Below are positions 39,024 to 52,098 of a stretch of DNA of 64,000 nt, in pieces; the stretch's first letter is position 1; the number at the start of each line of letters is the position of its first letter. The notes under the pieces are model-generated. The model did no database searches, was not told where the DNA came from, and saw only the letters and a list, made by a program, of their open reading frames with translations. The stretch is from Photorhabdus luminescens subsp. luminescens. Its GTDB lineage: Bacteria; Pseudomonadota; Gammaproteobacteria; Enterobacterales; Enterobacteriaceae. Position numbers and translations under genes: made by a program. The stretch is from contig NZ_JXSK01000002.1 of assembly GCF_001083805.1 (NCBI RefSeq), positions 558,001 to 622,000 of the forward strand. The letters run 5' to 3'.

Positions 39024-42000
39024 ATGCTATATAACAAATCTCAAGAAAAGGATAACTGTGGCTTTGGATTGATAGCCCATATTGAAGGGGAGCCAAGCCA
39101 CAAAGTAGTACGTACCGCTATCCACGCCTTAGCAAGAATGCAACATCGTGGGGCAATCCTGGCAGATGGCAAAACCGGTGATGGTTGTGGTTTATTATTG
39201 CAAAAACCTGACCGTTTTTTTCGGATGGTCGCACAGGAGCAAGAGTGGCATTTAGCCCGCAATTACGCCGTCGGCATGCTCTTTCTTAGCCAAGATCATC
39301 AGGTTGCGCAAAACTGCCGGGAAATCGTCGAACAAGAGCTACAAAATGAAACTCTGTCAGTCGTCGGCTGGCGTGAAGTTCCTATCAACAGTGACATTCT
39401 GGGCGAAATAGCCCTTTCAAGCCTCCCCCGTATCGAACAGATTTTTGTTAACGCTCCAGCAGGCTGGCGTGCACGTGATTTAGAACGCCGTTTGTTCGTT
39501 GCTCGCCGCCGAATAGAAAAGCGCATTAACGACAACGATTTTTATGTTTGCAGTTTGTCCAATCTGGTGACTATCTATAAAGGGCTATGCATGGCGGCAG
39601 ATTTGCCCCGTTTCTATCCCGATCTGGCTGATTTACGTTTGGAATCGGCAATTTGCCTATTCCACCAGCGCTTCTCAACCAATACCGTCCCACGCTGGCC
39701 ATTAGCACAACCTTTCCGCTATCTTGCCCATAACGGCGAAATAAACACCATCACCGGCAACCGCCAGTGGGCACGAGCAAGAGCCTATAAATTCAAAACA
39801 CCGCTTATTCCCGATCTGCAAACTGCCGCCCCTTTTGTAAACGAAACAGGGTCAGATTCCAGCTCGCTGGATAACATGCTGGAACTGTTTCTCAACGGCG
39901 GAATGGATTTAATCCGTGCTATGCGATTATTGGTTCCTCCCGCATGGCAGAACAATCCTGATATGGATGAGGATCTGCGGGCTTTTTTTGATTTCAACTC
40001 CATGCACATGGAACCGTGGGATGGCCCTGCGGGTATCGTTATGTCAGATGGACGCTATGCTGCCTGTAATCTGGATCGTAATGGCTTGCGCCCGGCCCGC
40101 TATGTTATCACCAAAGATAAGTTGATCACCTGTGCTTCCGAAGTCGGCATCTGGGATTATCAACCGGATGAAGTGGTGGAAAAAGGGCGAGTTGGTCCCG
40201 GTGAGCTTATCGTGATTGATACCCGCCAAGGCCGTATTCTTCATGCAGAAGAAACAGACAACGACTTGAAAAGCCGCCATCCCTATAAAGAATGGATGGA
40301 TAAAAACGTCAAGCGCCTCACCCCATTTGAAGAATTATTGGAAGATCAAGCTGGTCACCGGGATCTGAACGATCAATCGTTAGCGATCTATCACAAACAA
40401 TTTGCCTACAGCAACGAAGAGTTAGATCAAATCATCCGTGTCCTGGGAGAGAATGGTCAGGAAGCAACCGGCTCAATGGGGGATGATACACCGTTTGCCG
40501 TCCTTTCCAGCCGTCCACGGATCATTTATGACTATTTCCGCCAGCAATTTGCTCAAGTGACTAATCCGCCAATCGACCCACTACGCGAAGCACATGTTAT
40601 GTCTCTCACCACCTGCATTGGGCGGGAGATGAACGTATTTTGTGAAGCAGAGGGGCAGGCACACCGATTAAGCTTTAAATCCCCGATTCTGCTCTACTCT
40701 GATTTTCATCAATTAATAACGCAACAAAGTCCACACTATCGCGCAGAACGATTAGACCTAACTTTCAATCCACAAGAAACTCATCTGCAAAATGCCCTGT
40801 TTGCATTGTGTGACCAAGCTGAACAACTCGCCAGAGATGGCACGGTATTGTTGGTATTATCTGACCGCAACATTACTTCGGAGAAGTTACCCATACCAGC
40901 GCCTATGGCTGTTGGCGCTATTCAACACCGTTTGGTAGAAAAAAACCTACGCTGTGATACTAACCTGATAGTAGAAACAGCAAGCGCCCGTGATCCACAC
41001 CATTTCACTGTACTACTGGGATTTGGCGCAACAGCGATTTATCCCTACCTGGCTTATGAATCACTGGCCAAAATGGTCGATAATGGCACCATTAATAAAC
41101 CCTACGCTGATGTCATGCTCAACTACCGCAATGGTATCAATAAAGGGTTATATAAAATCATGTCGAAAATGGGCATCTCGACTATCGCCTCCTATCGCTG
41201 CTCTAAACTATTTGAAGCTGTCGGCTTACATTCCGAATTAACTGAATTTTGCTTCAACGGCGTCGTCAGCCGAATTGGCGGTGCTAATTTCAGCGATTTT
41301 GAGCAGGATCTGCGAAACTTATCCAAACGTGCATGGCTTGCTCGTCAACCACTCGATCAGGGCGGATTGCTGAAATATGTTCATAACGGCGAATACCACG
41401 CTTATAACCCGGATGTTGTCAGCACTTTACAGTCTGCGGTTCATAGCGGCGAATATAACGATTACTTGAAATATTCTCGTCTGGTTAATCAACGCCCAAT
41501 TACCACAATCCGTGATTTACTGGCGCTAAAAACAAAAGCTGAACCGATACCTATTGAAGAAGTAGAACCTGCCGAGGAGTTGTTTAAACGCTTTGATACC
41601 GCTGCGATGTCGATTGGCGCATTAAGCCCCGAAGCACACGAAGCTCTGGCGGAAGCCATGAATACGCTAGGTGGTTTTTCCAATTCCGGCGAAGGTGGAG
41701 AAGATCCCGCACGTTATGGAACAAAAAAAGTTTCCCGTATCAAACAAGTTGCTTCCGGTCGATTCGGTGTGACACCTGCTTATCTGGTCAATGCTGATGT
41801 GATTCAGATTAAAGTCGCGCAAGGTGCTAAACCTGGAGAAGGCGGGCAATTACCGGGTGATAAGGTAACACCATATATTGCAAAACTGCGTTATTCCGTA
41901 CCCGGCGTAACACTTATTTCTCCACCACCACACCACGATATTTACTCGATTGAAGATTTGGCTCAGTTGATTTTCGATCTAAAACAGATCAACCCCAATG

Positions 42001-43481
42001 CACTGATCTCAGTAAAACTGGTTTCAGAACCCGGTGTTGGTACTGTTGCCACTGGCGTTGCCAAAGCTTATGCCGATTTAATTACTATCGCAGGTTATGA
42101 TGGCGGTACCGGAGCCAGTCCATTGTCATCGGTGAAGTATGCCGGGTGCCCTTGGGAATTGGGGCTGGTGGAAACCCAACAAGCGCTAGTTGCTAACGGA
42201 TTACGCCATAAGATCCGCTTACAAGTTGACGGCGGTTTGAAAACAGGCACAGATATTATTAAAGCAGCCATTCTTGGCGCTGAAAGTTTCGGTTTCGGTA
42301 CCGGCCCAATGGTTGCTCTTGGATGCAAATATCTGCGTATTTGCCATCTCAATAATTGTGCCACCGGGGTTGCCACTCAGGATGAGAAATTACGTCGCGA
42401 CCACTACCACGGATTACCTGAACGAGTAATGAATTATTTCCGCTTTATCGCCCGTGAAACCAGAGAGATTATGGCTGCATTGGGTGTCAAAAAGCTAACT
42501 GATTTAATAGGCCGAACTGACCTGCTTGAAGTACTGGAAGGTATTTCAGCAAAACAGAGCAAACTCAATCTTGACCCGCTCTTGGCAACCGCAGAACCCC
42601 ATCAGGGCAAAACATTATATTGCACTGAAAACAATCCACCATTCGATAATGGGGCATTGAATAAAAACTTATTGGCTCAAGCCTCTAGCTATATTGAGAA
42701 CCAACAAAGTAAAACTTTCTATTTCGATATCCGTAATACTGATCGTTCAGTGGGCGCTTCCCTTTCCGGTTTTATCGCTGCTCGATATGGTAATCAGGGG
42801 ATCGCCGCAGCGCCAATAAAAATTCATTTCAATGGTACTGCCGGTCAAAGTTTTGGTGTCTGGAATGCCAGCGGTCTGGAGCTAACACTTATCGGCGATG
42901 CCAATGATTATGTCGGTAAAGGTATGGCTGGCGGCCGTATTGTCATACACCCACCGGTGGGTTCTGCCTTCAAAAGCCATCAAGCAACCATCATTGGCAA
43001 CACATGCCTCTACGGCGCAACCGGGGGCAAACTGTTTGCTGCCGGGCGAGCAGGAGAACGCTTCGCCGTTCGTAATTCAGGGGCGATTACAGTTGTAGAA
43101 GGTATCGGAGATAACGGCTGTGAATATATGACAGGAGGTATCGTCTGTATTCTCGGACGCACTGGAATAAATTTTGGCGCAGGAATGACTGGCGGCTTTG
43201 CTTATGTCCTGGATGAAAATGATGATTTCCGCAAACGGGTTAACCCAGAGTTAGTCGAAGTACTGGCAGTAGCTACCTTAGCTATCCACGAAGAACACTT
43301 GCGAGGGCTTATCACTGAGCACGTCCTCCTGACCGGCTCCCAGCGCGGTGAAGATATTCTTGCTAACTGGCAGCAATGGCTGAGCAAATTCGCGCTTGTA
43401 AAACCAAAATCCAGTGATGTGAAAGCCCTACTGGGACATCGCAGTCGTTCTTCCGCAGAGTTGCGAATTCAAGCGCAATAA
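39024..43481 (+). CDS. gltB: glutamate synthase (NADPH) large subunit
   Basis: 1485 aa (E. coli 1486). Transfers the amide of glutamine to 2-oxoglutarate. Begins [16 protein letters not shown]: the short propeptide is cut so that Cys12 becomes the N-terminal nucleophile of the glutaminase domain. Later come the central domain, the FMN/3Fe-4S synthase domain ([49 protein letters not shown]) and the C-terminal beta-helix. Start chosen at a GGGAGG ribosome site; the frame is open 32 codons further upstream from a TTG. Confidence 0.96.
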   Translation: MLYNKSQEKDNCGFGLIAHIEGEPSHKVVRTAIHALARMQHRGAILADGKTGDGCGLLLQKPDRFFRMVAQEQEWHLARNYAVGMLFLSQDHQVAQNCREIVEQELQNETLSVVGWREVPINSDILGEIALSSLPRIEQIFVNAPAGWRARDLERRLFVARRRIEKRINDNDFYVCSLSNLVTIYKGLCMAADLPRFYPDLADLRLESAICLFHQRFSTNTVPRWPLAQPFRYLAHNGEINTITGNRQWARARAYKFKTPLIPDLQTAAPFVNETGSDSSSLDNMLELFLNGGMDLIRAMRLLVPPAWQNNPDMDEDLRAFFDFNSMHMEPWDGPAGIVMSDGRYAACNLDRNGLRPARYVITKDKLITCASEVGIWDYQPDEVVEKGRVGPGELIVIDTRQGRILHAEETDNDLKSRHPYKEWMDKNVKRLTPFEELLEDQAGHRDLNDQSLAIYHKQFAYSNEELDQIIRVLGENGQEATGSMGDDTPFAVLSSRPRIIYDYFRQQFAQVTNPPIDPLREAHVMSLTTCIGREMNVFCEAEGQAHRLSFKSPILLYSDFHQLITQQSPHYRAERLDLTFNPQETHLQNALFALCDQAEQLARDGTVLLVLSDRNITSEKLPIPAPMAVGAIQHRLVEKNLRCDTNLIVETASARDPHHFTVLLGFGATAIYPYLAYESLAKMVDNGTINKPYADVMLNYRNGINKGLYKIMSKMGISTIASYRCSKLFEAVGLHSELTEFCFNGVVSRIGGANFSDFEQDLRNLSKRAWLARQPLDQGGLLKYVHNGEYHAYNPDVVSTLQSAVHSGEYNDYLKYSRLVNQRPITTIRDLLALKTKAEPIPIEEVEPAEELFKRFDTAAMSIGALSPEAHEALAEAMNTLGGFSNSGEGGEDPARYGTKKVSRIKQVASGRFGVTPAYLVNADVIQIKVAQGAKPGEGGQLPGDKVTPYIAKLRYSVPGVTLISPPPHHDIYSIEDLAQLIFDLKQINPNALISVKLVSEPGVGTVATGVAKAYADLITIAGYDGGTGASPLSSVKYAGCPWELGLVETQQALVANGLRHKIRLQVDGGLKTGTDIIKAAILGAESFGFGTGPMVALGCKYLRICHLNNCATGVATQDEKLRRDHYHGLPERVMNYFRFIARETREIMAALGVKKLTDLIGRTDLLEVLEGISAKQSKLNLDPLLATAEPHQGKTLYCTENNPPFDNGALNKNLLAQASSYIENQQSKTFYFDIRNTDRSVGASLSGFIAARYGNQGIAAAPIKIHFNGTAGQSFGVWNASGLELTLIGDANDYVGKGMAGGRIVIHPPVGSAFKSHQATIIGNTCLYGATGGKLFAAGRAGERFAVRNSGAITVVEGIGDNGCEYMTGGIVCILGRTGINFGAGMTGGFAYVLDENDDFRKRVNPELVEVLAVATLAIHEEHLRGLITEHVLLTGSQRGEDILANWQQWLSKFALVKPKSSDVKALLGHRSRSSAELRIQAQ

Positions 43482-44909
<1,428 letters not shown>

Positions 44910-44917
44910 TCAACCAA

Positions 44918-44945
44918 GGGAGCTTTTCAGCTCCCATCTCTTTCT
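44918..44945 (+). terminator. gltBD terminator
   Basis: Stem GGGAGCT (44918-44924) with AGCTCCC (44929-44935), then ATCTCTTTCT. Confidence 0.75.
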
Positions 44946-45147
44946 ATTATCAGTTCGATAACTTATATTAATTGGATTTCACTTAGACAAAAAAGTAAGT
45001 GAATTTAATGAACATTCCACATTTATTACTGTCATACATAATATTTTGGAATATTCTTTTTCATTAAGATGAGTATTAAATAAAGTATTCCAACTAACCG
45101 ACACAAGTATCACGATGCTTATTCAACTATAAATACTGGAAATATTA

Positions 45148-45654
45148 ATGCAGCTAATGAAAACCCTAATTTTATTATCTCCAATGCTGTTTATCAGCCA
45201 CACGGCACTTGCTTTATCACAGCCATTGACTCCCCAAAACATTACTAAAGAAATTATAAACAGAGGTACCAATTCTGTAGCGGCAGAATTAGGGGAAATG
45301 GGGGCCAGGCAAGAAATCACTCACAACATCACTACTGGTGACAGCAACTGGATAAAACTGGCTTTTAAATTAACGCAAAGCACACACCTGGGTTTTGCCA
45401 AAGAGATACGCTACGCATTATCCCTAGCATTAATTAATAATCCTGTTGAGGTCCTTGCTAACACAGATAAAGAAAACAATATATCATTGGCTGATATCTG
45501 CACAATTCCACCAGAACTGGGGACCAAAGAGAATAAAATAGAGTTTATAAATAAGGTCAAAAAAAGCTTAGGCGCTATCGCAGATAGCGAAGCTAAAGGC
45601 AGAGCTGAAGAGTGTTTCTGGGCGTTAGAAAAAGCCTACAATACAGAATTCTAA
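45148..45654 (+). CDS. uncharacterised secreted protein
   Basis: 168 aa with a classical signal peptide (MKTLILLSPMLFISHTALAL, cut near residue 23-25). The mature part is mostly helical and polar, with two cysteines (DICTIPPE and EECFWALEK) that could form a disulfide in the periplasm. A second ATG (MKTL) three codons in is possible. Not part of the E. coli gltD-ssp interval, so accessory. No family recognised; I assign no function. Confidence 0.75.
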   Translation: MQLMKTLILLSPMLFISHTALALSQPLTPQNITKEIINRGTNSVAAELGEMGARQEITHNITTGDSNWIKLAFKLTQSTHLGFAKEIRYALSLALINNPVEVLANTDKENNISLADICTIPPELGTKENKIEFINKVKKSLGAIADSEAKGRAEECFWALEKAYNTEF

Positions 45655-45704
45655 TCAATAAATTTGAAAAAAATAAGGAGGCAAATCGCCCCCTCTTTTA
45701 ACGC

Positions 45705-46220
45705 TTATTTTACTACCCGTAAAGCAGGGCGACCTTTCGTCGGTTTGGGCGGCTCATCATCAGGTGAAGTTCCACTATCATCTTCAACATCGTGCAATGT
45801 ATCCGTAACTAATACCAGATTATCGGCCACGGATGCAGAGGTATCGGCCCTATCCTGATCTGAAGCGGATTTAAAAAGATATTCATCTTTATAAGCTGCT
45901 TCAGGCTCAAACATCATTCCCGCCCCATTTTCACGGCCATAAATCGCTATAACTGCCGCCATCGGTACATTAACCCGACGGGGAACGCCGCCAAAACGGG
46001 CATTGAAGCGTACTTCATCATTGGTTAACTCAAGATTACCAACAGCTCTCGGCGCTATATTCAGCACAATTTGTCCATCGCGGGCATATTCCATTGGTAC
46101 ATTAACTCCACGTAAAGTCACGTCTATAACCAGATGAGGAGTCATATCATTATCGAGTAACCACTCGTAGTGAGCACGCAACAAATAAGGACGACGGGGA
46201 GACATTTGAGACAGCTCCAT
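45705..46220 (-). CDS. sspB: ClpXP protease specificity-enhancing factor SspB
   Basis: 171 aa. Adaptor that delivers ssrA-tagged proteins and RseA fragment to ClpXP. Conserved dimer/substrate domain (RRPYLLRAHYEWLLDN; GQIVLNIAPRAVGNLELTND) and an acidic flexible linker ending in the ClpX-binding tail PALRVVK. Follows sspA by 3 bp. Confidence 0.96.
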   Translation of the reverse strand: MELSQMSPRRPYLLRAHYEWLLDNDMTPHLVIDVTLRGVNVPMEYARDGQIVLNIAPRAVGNLELTNDEVRFNARFGGVPRRVNVPMAAVIAIYGRENGAGMMFEPEAAYKDEYLFKSASDQDRADTSASVADNLVLVTDTLHDVEDDSGTSPDDEPPKPTKGRPALRVVK

Positions 46221-46223
46221 AAA

Positions 46224-46865
46224 TCAGCTCCTGGATTGCAAGCGCATTTCACGTTCAACTTCGGTTAATGAAGCCAAGAATGCATCACGCTCAAAGACAC
46301 GCTGCATGTAAATTTGTAAATCTTTGGTACCAGAGCTCGGTAACTCTATCCCCAATACCGGTAAACGCCATAGTAAAGGAGCAAGATAACAATCAACTAA
46401 ACTGAATTCTTCGCTCATAAAGAATGGCATCTCTTTAAATATTGGCGTCACTGCCAGCAACTCTTCTGCTAATCGTTTACGGGCAGCATTGGCTTCTTGA
46501 GAATTGCCTTCCTCAATAGTATACATCAGGGAGTACCAGTCTTTTTCGATGCGGTACATCATCAAACGGCTGGAAGCACGGGCAACCGGATACACAGGCA
46601 TTAATGGCGGATGAGGAAAGCGTTCATCCAGATATTCCATAATGATGCGGGAATCATATAGCGTCAGCTCACGATCAACCAAAGTCGGAACTGTCTGATA
46701 AGGGTTCAGATCGATAAGGTCCTGTGGCAGGTTACCCGCCTCAACCTGCTCAACTTCAACGCTGACACCTTTTTCCGCCAATACAATTCGCACTTGATGG
46801 CTAAAAATGTCGGCCGGGCCTGAAAACAGAGTCATTACCGAACGTTTGTTGGCAGCGACAGCCAT
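46224..46865 (-). CDS. sspA: stringent starvation protein A
   Basis: 213 aa from MAVAANKRSVMTLFSGPADI; GST-fold RNA polymerase-associated protein (thioredoxin-like N-domain, helical C-domain with FSLVDCYLAPLLWRLP) that represses H-NS and aids stationary-phase acid tolerance. The start is set by GGAGG eight bases upstream; four more codons are open upstream. Confidence 0.96.
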   Translation of the reverse strand: MAVAANKRSVMTLFSGPADIFSHQVRIVLAEKGVSVEVEQVEAGNLPQDLIDLNPYQTVPTLVDRELTLYDSRIIMEYLDERFPHPPLMPVYPVARASSRLMMYRIEKDWYSLMYTIEEGNSQEANAARKRLAEELLAVTPIFKEMPFFMSEEFSLVDCYLAPLLWRLPVLGIELPSSGTKDLQIYMQRVFERDAFLASLTEVEREMRLQSRS

Positions 46866-46987
46866 GAAAACCTCCAAGTTTATCTAAAAAAGGAATGAAT
46901 AGCCCCACACGACCACGACTATTCTTATTCATTCATTCTCACCCCTTATGTTTCTGCGCCGCAACGGTGAATACGGAATGCGTTACT

Positions 46988-47065
46988 CAACACAATGACT
47001 ATCGTTTCAACACATATTACCGTTCCAACACAATTATTACCGTTTCAACGCAATTACTATCGTTC
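46988..47065. repeat. four degenerate tandem repeats upstream of sspA
   Basis: Units at 46988-47007, 47008-47025, 47026-47045 and 47046-47065, 18-20 bp each, all of the form CAAC(A/G)CA...TA(C/T)CGTT(T/C). The array lies 123 bp upstream of the sspA start, between it and the rpsI terminator, and no gene overlaps it. Confidence 0.8.
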
Positions 47066-47154
47066 AGATAGTCGGCAGACAAATGGGTGAGGCAAAAATT
47101 GGCACTAGTTTACCAGATTTTGTACATTTTGGGGGAAGTGTATGGATAATTAAG

Positions 47155-47180
47155 TAAAAAACCCGCCGCAAAGACGGGTT
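47155..47180 (-). terminator. rplM-rpsI operon terminator
   Basis: On the minus strand AACCCGTC-TTTGC-GGCGGGTT followed by TTTTAC, 34 bp after the rpsI stop. Confidence 0.85.
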
Positions 47181-47213
47181 TGCACATTAAATAATTGCCA
47201 TAAAGACAAAAAA

Positions 47214-47609
<396 letters not shown>

Positions 47610-47621
47610 CTATAATCCCGA

Positions 47622-48125
<504 letters not shown>

Positions 48126-48169
48126 TTGTCCAGCAAACCTACCCCTTCGAATAGCCTATGCCGGCACTA

Positions 48170-48296
48170 TATACCCTTCATCTTTCAAGCTGCTGCTTTG
48201 TTGGCTGCTTTCACTCACCCCAGTCACATAGTTATCTATGCTCCTGGGGATTCGTTCACTTGCCGCCGCGCTGCAACTCGAAATCTATTAGGTATA
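48170..48296 (+). repeat. ERIC element 3 (127 bp, diverged)
   Basis: Same length and boundaries (TATACCC / AGGTATA) as the others, but the arms differ more (CTGCTGCTTTG, CAACTCGAAATC), closer to ERICs of other enterobacteria. Lies between rplM and zapE. Confidence 0.85.
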
Positions 48297-48431
48297 TGCA
48301 AGTTTTTTGGGAAAAAAAACATTGCTGTAACGTGGGGTCGCAAGATTATAGAGAAGTCAAAAATAAAAATCGACCCCAATTTAAATATTTCAAACCAATT
48401 CTGAATCTGAAATATACGGGTAAACACAAAA

Positions 48432-49562
48432 TTAAGGTAAATGAGGTAATTTCAGATACTCTTCGCTTTGCATCTCTTGCAAACGGGATAAGCAACGCTG
48501 ATATTCGAAAGTCAACAACACCCCTTGGTAAATTTGCTCCATCGGCACCGCCGCATTAATGATCAGTTTTACTCGACGTTCATAAAACTCATCAACCAGC
48601 GCCAGGAAACGACGAGCGGCATTTTCATTACCCGGCATTATCGCTGGAACCTGATATAACAAAACAGTGTGATAAAGTTTTGATAAAACAATGTAGTCCA
48701 TCTGACTACGCGCATCTTCACACAAAACTTTAAATCCAATTGCCAATACTCCGTCAGCGTTACGAATCACGGGCATCTGCCGATGGTTAATTTCCAACAC
48801 CGAAGTTTGTTCACTGTTGTTACCAGTCAAAAGAATAAACATTCGATTCATCTCTCGTTCATTATCTTCATTCAGCGGTTCGAAATAGAGATGAGCTTGT
48901 GTCAATGTGCGCAACCGATAGTCAATACCCGAATCCACATTCATAACGTCACAATATTTTTTGATCTGCTCAATAGCAGGCAAAAAGCGAGCTCGCTGTA
49001 AGCCATTACGATAGAGTTCATCAGGAGGAATATTGGACGTTGCAATCAAGGTAATCCCCCTGGCAAACAGCGCTTCCAACAATGTACCAAGAATCATAGC
49101 ATCAGTAATATCGGAGACAAAAAATTCATCAAAGCAAAGCACATCTGTTTCCGCTTTAAAACTATCCGCCACAATATCCAGTGGATTTTCATGCCCTTGC
49201 AATGTCTTTAACTCTTCATGCACCCGCAGCATAAAACGATGGAAATGCAAACGTAATTTTCTTTCACCGGGTAAGCTTTGGTAAAACATATCCATTAACC
49301 AAGTTTTCCCTCTACCAACGCCTCCCCACATATAAAGCCCTTGAGCAGGTGTACAACTCATTGAAACCTGCTTTCCTAGCAGTTTACTTAGACGCCCTTT
49401 CAAGCTTTGGCGTCTCACCGGATTGCCGAGAGAAGCATTAATCAGAGCATGGTGTATAGTATCCAATTGAGCAACGACTTGACGCTGAACCTCATCTGGT
49501 TGGTATTTACCCTCGGAAAGGGCTTTTTGATAGTATGATGAAGGGGTAATCAATGATGGCAT
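48432..49562 (-). CDS. zapE: cell division protein ZapE (AFG1-like ATPase)
   Basis: 376 aa (E. coli 375). P-loop ATPase with Walker A GGVGRGKTWLMD (about residues 75-86), Walker B VLCFDEFFVSD and the LIATSNIPPDELYRNGLQR sensor region. Associates with the Z-ring and modulates FtsZ bundles, mainly under low oxygen or heat. Divergent from zapG. Confidence 0.96.
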   Translation of the reverse strand: MPSLITPSSYYQKALSEGKYQPDEVQRQVVAQLDTIHHALINASLGNPVRRQSLKGRLSKLLGKQVSMSCTPAQGLYMWGGVGRGKTWLMDMFYQSLPGERKLRLHFHRFMLRVHEELKTLQGHENPLDIVADSFKAETDVLCFDEFFVSDITDAMILGTLLEALFARGITLIATSNIPPDELYRNGLQRARFLPAIEQIKKYCDVMNVDSGIDYRLRTLTQAHLYFEPLNEDNEREMNRMFILLTGNNSEQTSVLEINHRQMPVIRNADGVLAIGFKVLCEDARSQMDYIVLSKLYHTVLLYQVPAIMPGNENAARRFLALVDEFYERRVKLIINAAVPMEQIYQGVLLTFEYQRCLSRLQEMQSEEYLKLPHLP

Positions 49563-49780
49563 GACAATAACAATCCTTAAAATAATCGCCCATTTTTTAT
49601 CGTTTTTATGATTCAGATTGACCTTATTACCGGATCAGTTGTCTACAATAAGGTTCAGAATAAGATCGACAAACAAATGTAAATCATGATCAATATTCCA
49701 CTCTAACTAGATTAACGGTTATAGTGACGATAATTAAGTGAAACATTCTGCGGAACAACGATGTTGATGAAGGAGTAGCT

Positions 49781-50185
49781 ATGACTTGGGAGTATGCACT
49801 GATTGGATTGGTAGTTGGTTTTGTTATCGGAGCGCTAGTTATGCGCTTTGGCAACACTAAGCTGCGCCAGCAGAAAGCCTTACAAACCGAACTGGAGAAT
49901 AATAAATCAGAACTGGAAGAGTATCGTAAAGAATTAGTTGGTCATTTTGCCCACAGTGCAGAATTACTCGACAACATGGCTCGCGATTATCGTCAGTTAT
50001 ATCAGCATATGGCTAAAAGCTCTCATGAACTGATGCCGAATATGCCAGTACAAGACAATCCATTTAATTATCGATTGACTGAATCAGAGGCGGATAATGA
50101 TCAAGCTCCGGTTAAAATGCCGCCAAAAGATTATTCCGATGGCGCTTCCGGCCTGTTTCGTCCGATGAATGAAAAAAACCAGTAA
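49781..50185 (+). CDS. zapG: Z-ring associated protein ZapG (YhcB, DUF1043)
   Basis: 134 aa (E. coli 132). One N-terminal membrane helix (WEYALIGLVVGFVIGALVMRF), then a cytosolic coiled coil (about 25-95) with FAHSAELLDNMARDYRQLYQHM and a disordered tail. Links division and envelope synthesis. A hairpin (GCTGTGGC at 50194, GCCACAGC at 50211) follows. Confidence 0.95.
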   Translation: MTWEYALIGLVVGFVIGALVMRFGNTKLRQQKALQTELENNKSELEEYRKELVGHFAHSAELLDNMARDYRQLYQHMAKSSHELMPNMPVQDNPFNYRLTESEADNDQAPVKMPPKDYSDGASGLFRPMNEKNQ

Positions 50186-50423
50186 AAACTCTCGCTGTGG
50201 CATGCTCTGTGCCACAGCATTAATTCAAATGTAAAACCTATTATCTACCCGCAAGTTTTGTTTTTTTATTTTTCAATCATGTAAATCCCTGTAAAGAATC
50301 ATGCTAAATCTGTCTGCCAGATGAACTTTATTTAATAATTAACAGTCATAGAGTAATCATGGCTGCTTGCCGGAATTAACTTCATTGGCCTTCTGGCTTA
50401 GGTATACAAGAGAACAAAATTAG

Positions 50424-51800
50424 ATGAAAAGAAAACACTTACTTCTTAGTGCGTTAGCAATCAGTATCGGATTGTCTACAATTTCAGTCCCTGCTACCAG
50501 TAGCGCTGCCTTACCTGCGGCTATCGCCGGTCAGGCGTTGCCAAGCCTCGCGCCGATGCTTGAGAAAGTCCTGCCAGCCGTTGTCAGCGTGCATGTTTCC
50601 GGTACGCAAGTACAACAGGAACAGAGTATACCTGAAGAATTCAGGTTCTTCTTTGGTCCAAATCTACCAATGGGCCGTGAAAGTACCCGCCCATTCCAAG
50701 GGCTTGGCTCAGGCGTCATCATTGATGCAGCCAAAGGTTATATATTAACCAACAATCACGTTATTGAGAATGCAGATAAAATTCGTGTCCAATTGAATGA
50801 TGGACGTGAATATGAAGCCAGATTATTAGGCCGCGATCCTCAGACGGATATTGCCCTGCTGCAACTGAAAGATGCTAAGAATTTAACTGCAATTACTATG
50901 GCCGATTCTGATAAGCTCCGAGTTGGCGATTTTGCTGTTGCGGTTGGTAATCCATTCGGCCTTGGTCAAACTGCAACCTCCGGCATTATCTCTGCGTTAG
51001 GACGTAGCGGTCTGAACCTGGAAGGATTAGAAAATTTCATCCAAACGGATGCCTCTATTAACCGTGGCAACTCCGGTGGCGCGCTGGTTAATTTGAATGG
51101 TGAATTAATCGGTATCAATACCGCTATTCTGGCTCCAGGCGGCGGTAACATCGGTATCGGCTTTGCAATCCCAAGTAATATGGCAAAAACCCTGAGTGAA
51201 CAGCTTATTGCTCATGGTGAAGTCAAGCGCGGTATTCTTGGCATTAAAGGCATGGAAATGAATTCCGATATCGCCAAGGCATTCAATATTGATGCCCAAC
51301 GCGGGGCATTTGTCAGTGAAGTATTACCAAAATCCGCCGCAGCGAAAGCAGGTATTAAATCCGGCGACATTCTTGTTTCCGTTGATGGCAAAAAAATTAG
51401 TAGCTTTGCTGAGCTGAAAGCCAAAATCGGCACAACGATACCAGGTAAAGAAATTAAAATTGGTTTATTGCGTAAAGGTAAGCCAATGGAGGTTTCTGTT
51501 ACGCTGGAAAACAGTGAAGGTCAAACAACCAAAGCCGGGAATTTAACCCTTGCCCTGCAAGGTGCAACCCTGAGCAATGGTGAAGTCAAAGGAACTTACG
51601 GTGTGAAAATCGATAGTGTTGCTCAAAACTCACCGGCGGCGTTATCTGGCTTACAGAAAAATGACCTGATTGTTGGGATCAATAATGAACGGATACAGAA
51701 TATTAATGAACTGCGTAAGGTCATTGATTCTAAACCGCCAGTCATAGCGCTGAACATTCTTCGCGGTGAAGAGAGTATCTATCTGTTGCTGAGAAATTAA
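50424..51800 (+). CDS. degQ: periplasmic serine endoprotease DegQ
   Basis: 458 aa HtrA protease. Signal peptide 1-28 (cut near SSAA), trypsin-like domain with H112 (NNHVIEN), D142 (QTDIALL) and S217 (RGNSGGA), then two PDZ domains (about 265-355 and 370-455). Length and the short LA loop fit DegQ rather than DegP, as does its position upstream of degS. Degrades or chaperones misfolded envelope proteins. Confidence 0.94.
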   Translation: MKRKHLLLSALAISIGLSTISVPATSSAALPAAIAGQALPSLAPMLEKVLPAVVSVHVSGTQVQQEQSIPEEFRFFFGPNLPMGRESTRPFQGLGSGVIIDAAKGYILTNNHVIENADKIRVQLNDGREYEARLLGRDPQTDIALLQLKDAKNLTAITMADSDKLRVGDFAVAVGNPFGLGQTATSGIISALGRSGLNLEGLENFIQTDASINRGNSGGALVNLNGELIGINTAILAPGGGNIGIGFAIPSNMAKTLSEQLIAHGEVKRGILGIKGMEMNSDIAKAFNIDAQRGAFVSEVLPKSAAAKAGIKSGDILVSVDGKKISSFAELKAKIGTTIPGKEIKIGLLRKGKPMEVSVTLENSEGQTTKAGNLTLALQGATLSNGEVKGTYGVKIDSVAQNSPAALSGLQKNDLIVGINNERIQNINELRKVIDSKPPVIALNILRGEESIYLLLRN

Positions 51801-51833
51801 TACTTTTAGTAAAAATCGATCCAATTCCATTTA

Positions 51834-51858
51834 AGACACAGCGTAATGCTGTGTCTTA
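51834..51858 (+). terminator. hairpin after degQ
   Basis: Perfect ten-base stem AAGACACAGC / GCTGTGTCTT with a GTAAT loop; no strong T-run follows. Confidence 0.55.
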
Positions 51859-51954
51859 TGGTGCTGATCAACCTATTTAAAATAATGAGATTTGTTTTTC
51901 CATTAGTAAAAATGCTTTATACTTGGCTACCCCAATTTCTAAGGAGTGAATGTA

Positions 51955-52098
51955 TTGGGAATTATTCGTGAAAGCGATACCATTATTTTGCAACCAGCTA
52001 AACCCAGTTGAAATTCCTTTTTGCAACAAGAAAAAGCTGACTCTGACTTTTTAACCGAACGACTGGATATTGTGGAAGAAGGACGCATTAAGTTATGA
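51955..52098 (+). pseudogene. relic of a VagC/VapB-type antitoxin gene
   Basis: The frame reads IIRESDTIILQPAKPS, a TGA stop at 52009-52011 where the family has Trp (TGG), then NSFLQQEKADSDFLTERLDI and VEEGRIKL-stop. This matches the C-terminal half of AbrB-fold VagC/VapB antitoxins, which end ..W.SF.QLEKAD.DFM.ER.D..EGR. The N-terminal DNA-binding half is missing. An ATG overlapping the final stop (ATGA, 52095) is where the PIN toxin gene should start, but only eight codons remain. Confidence 0.65.
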
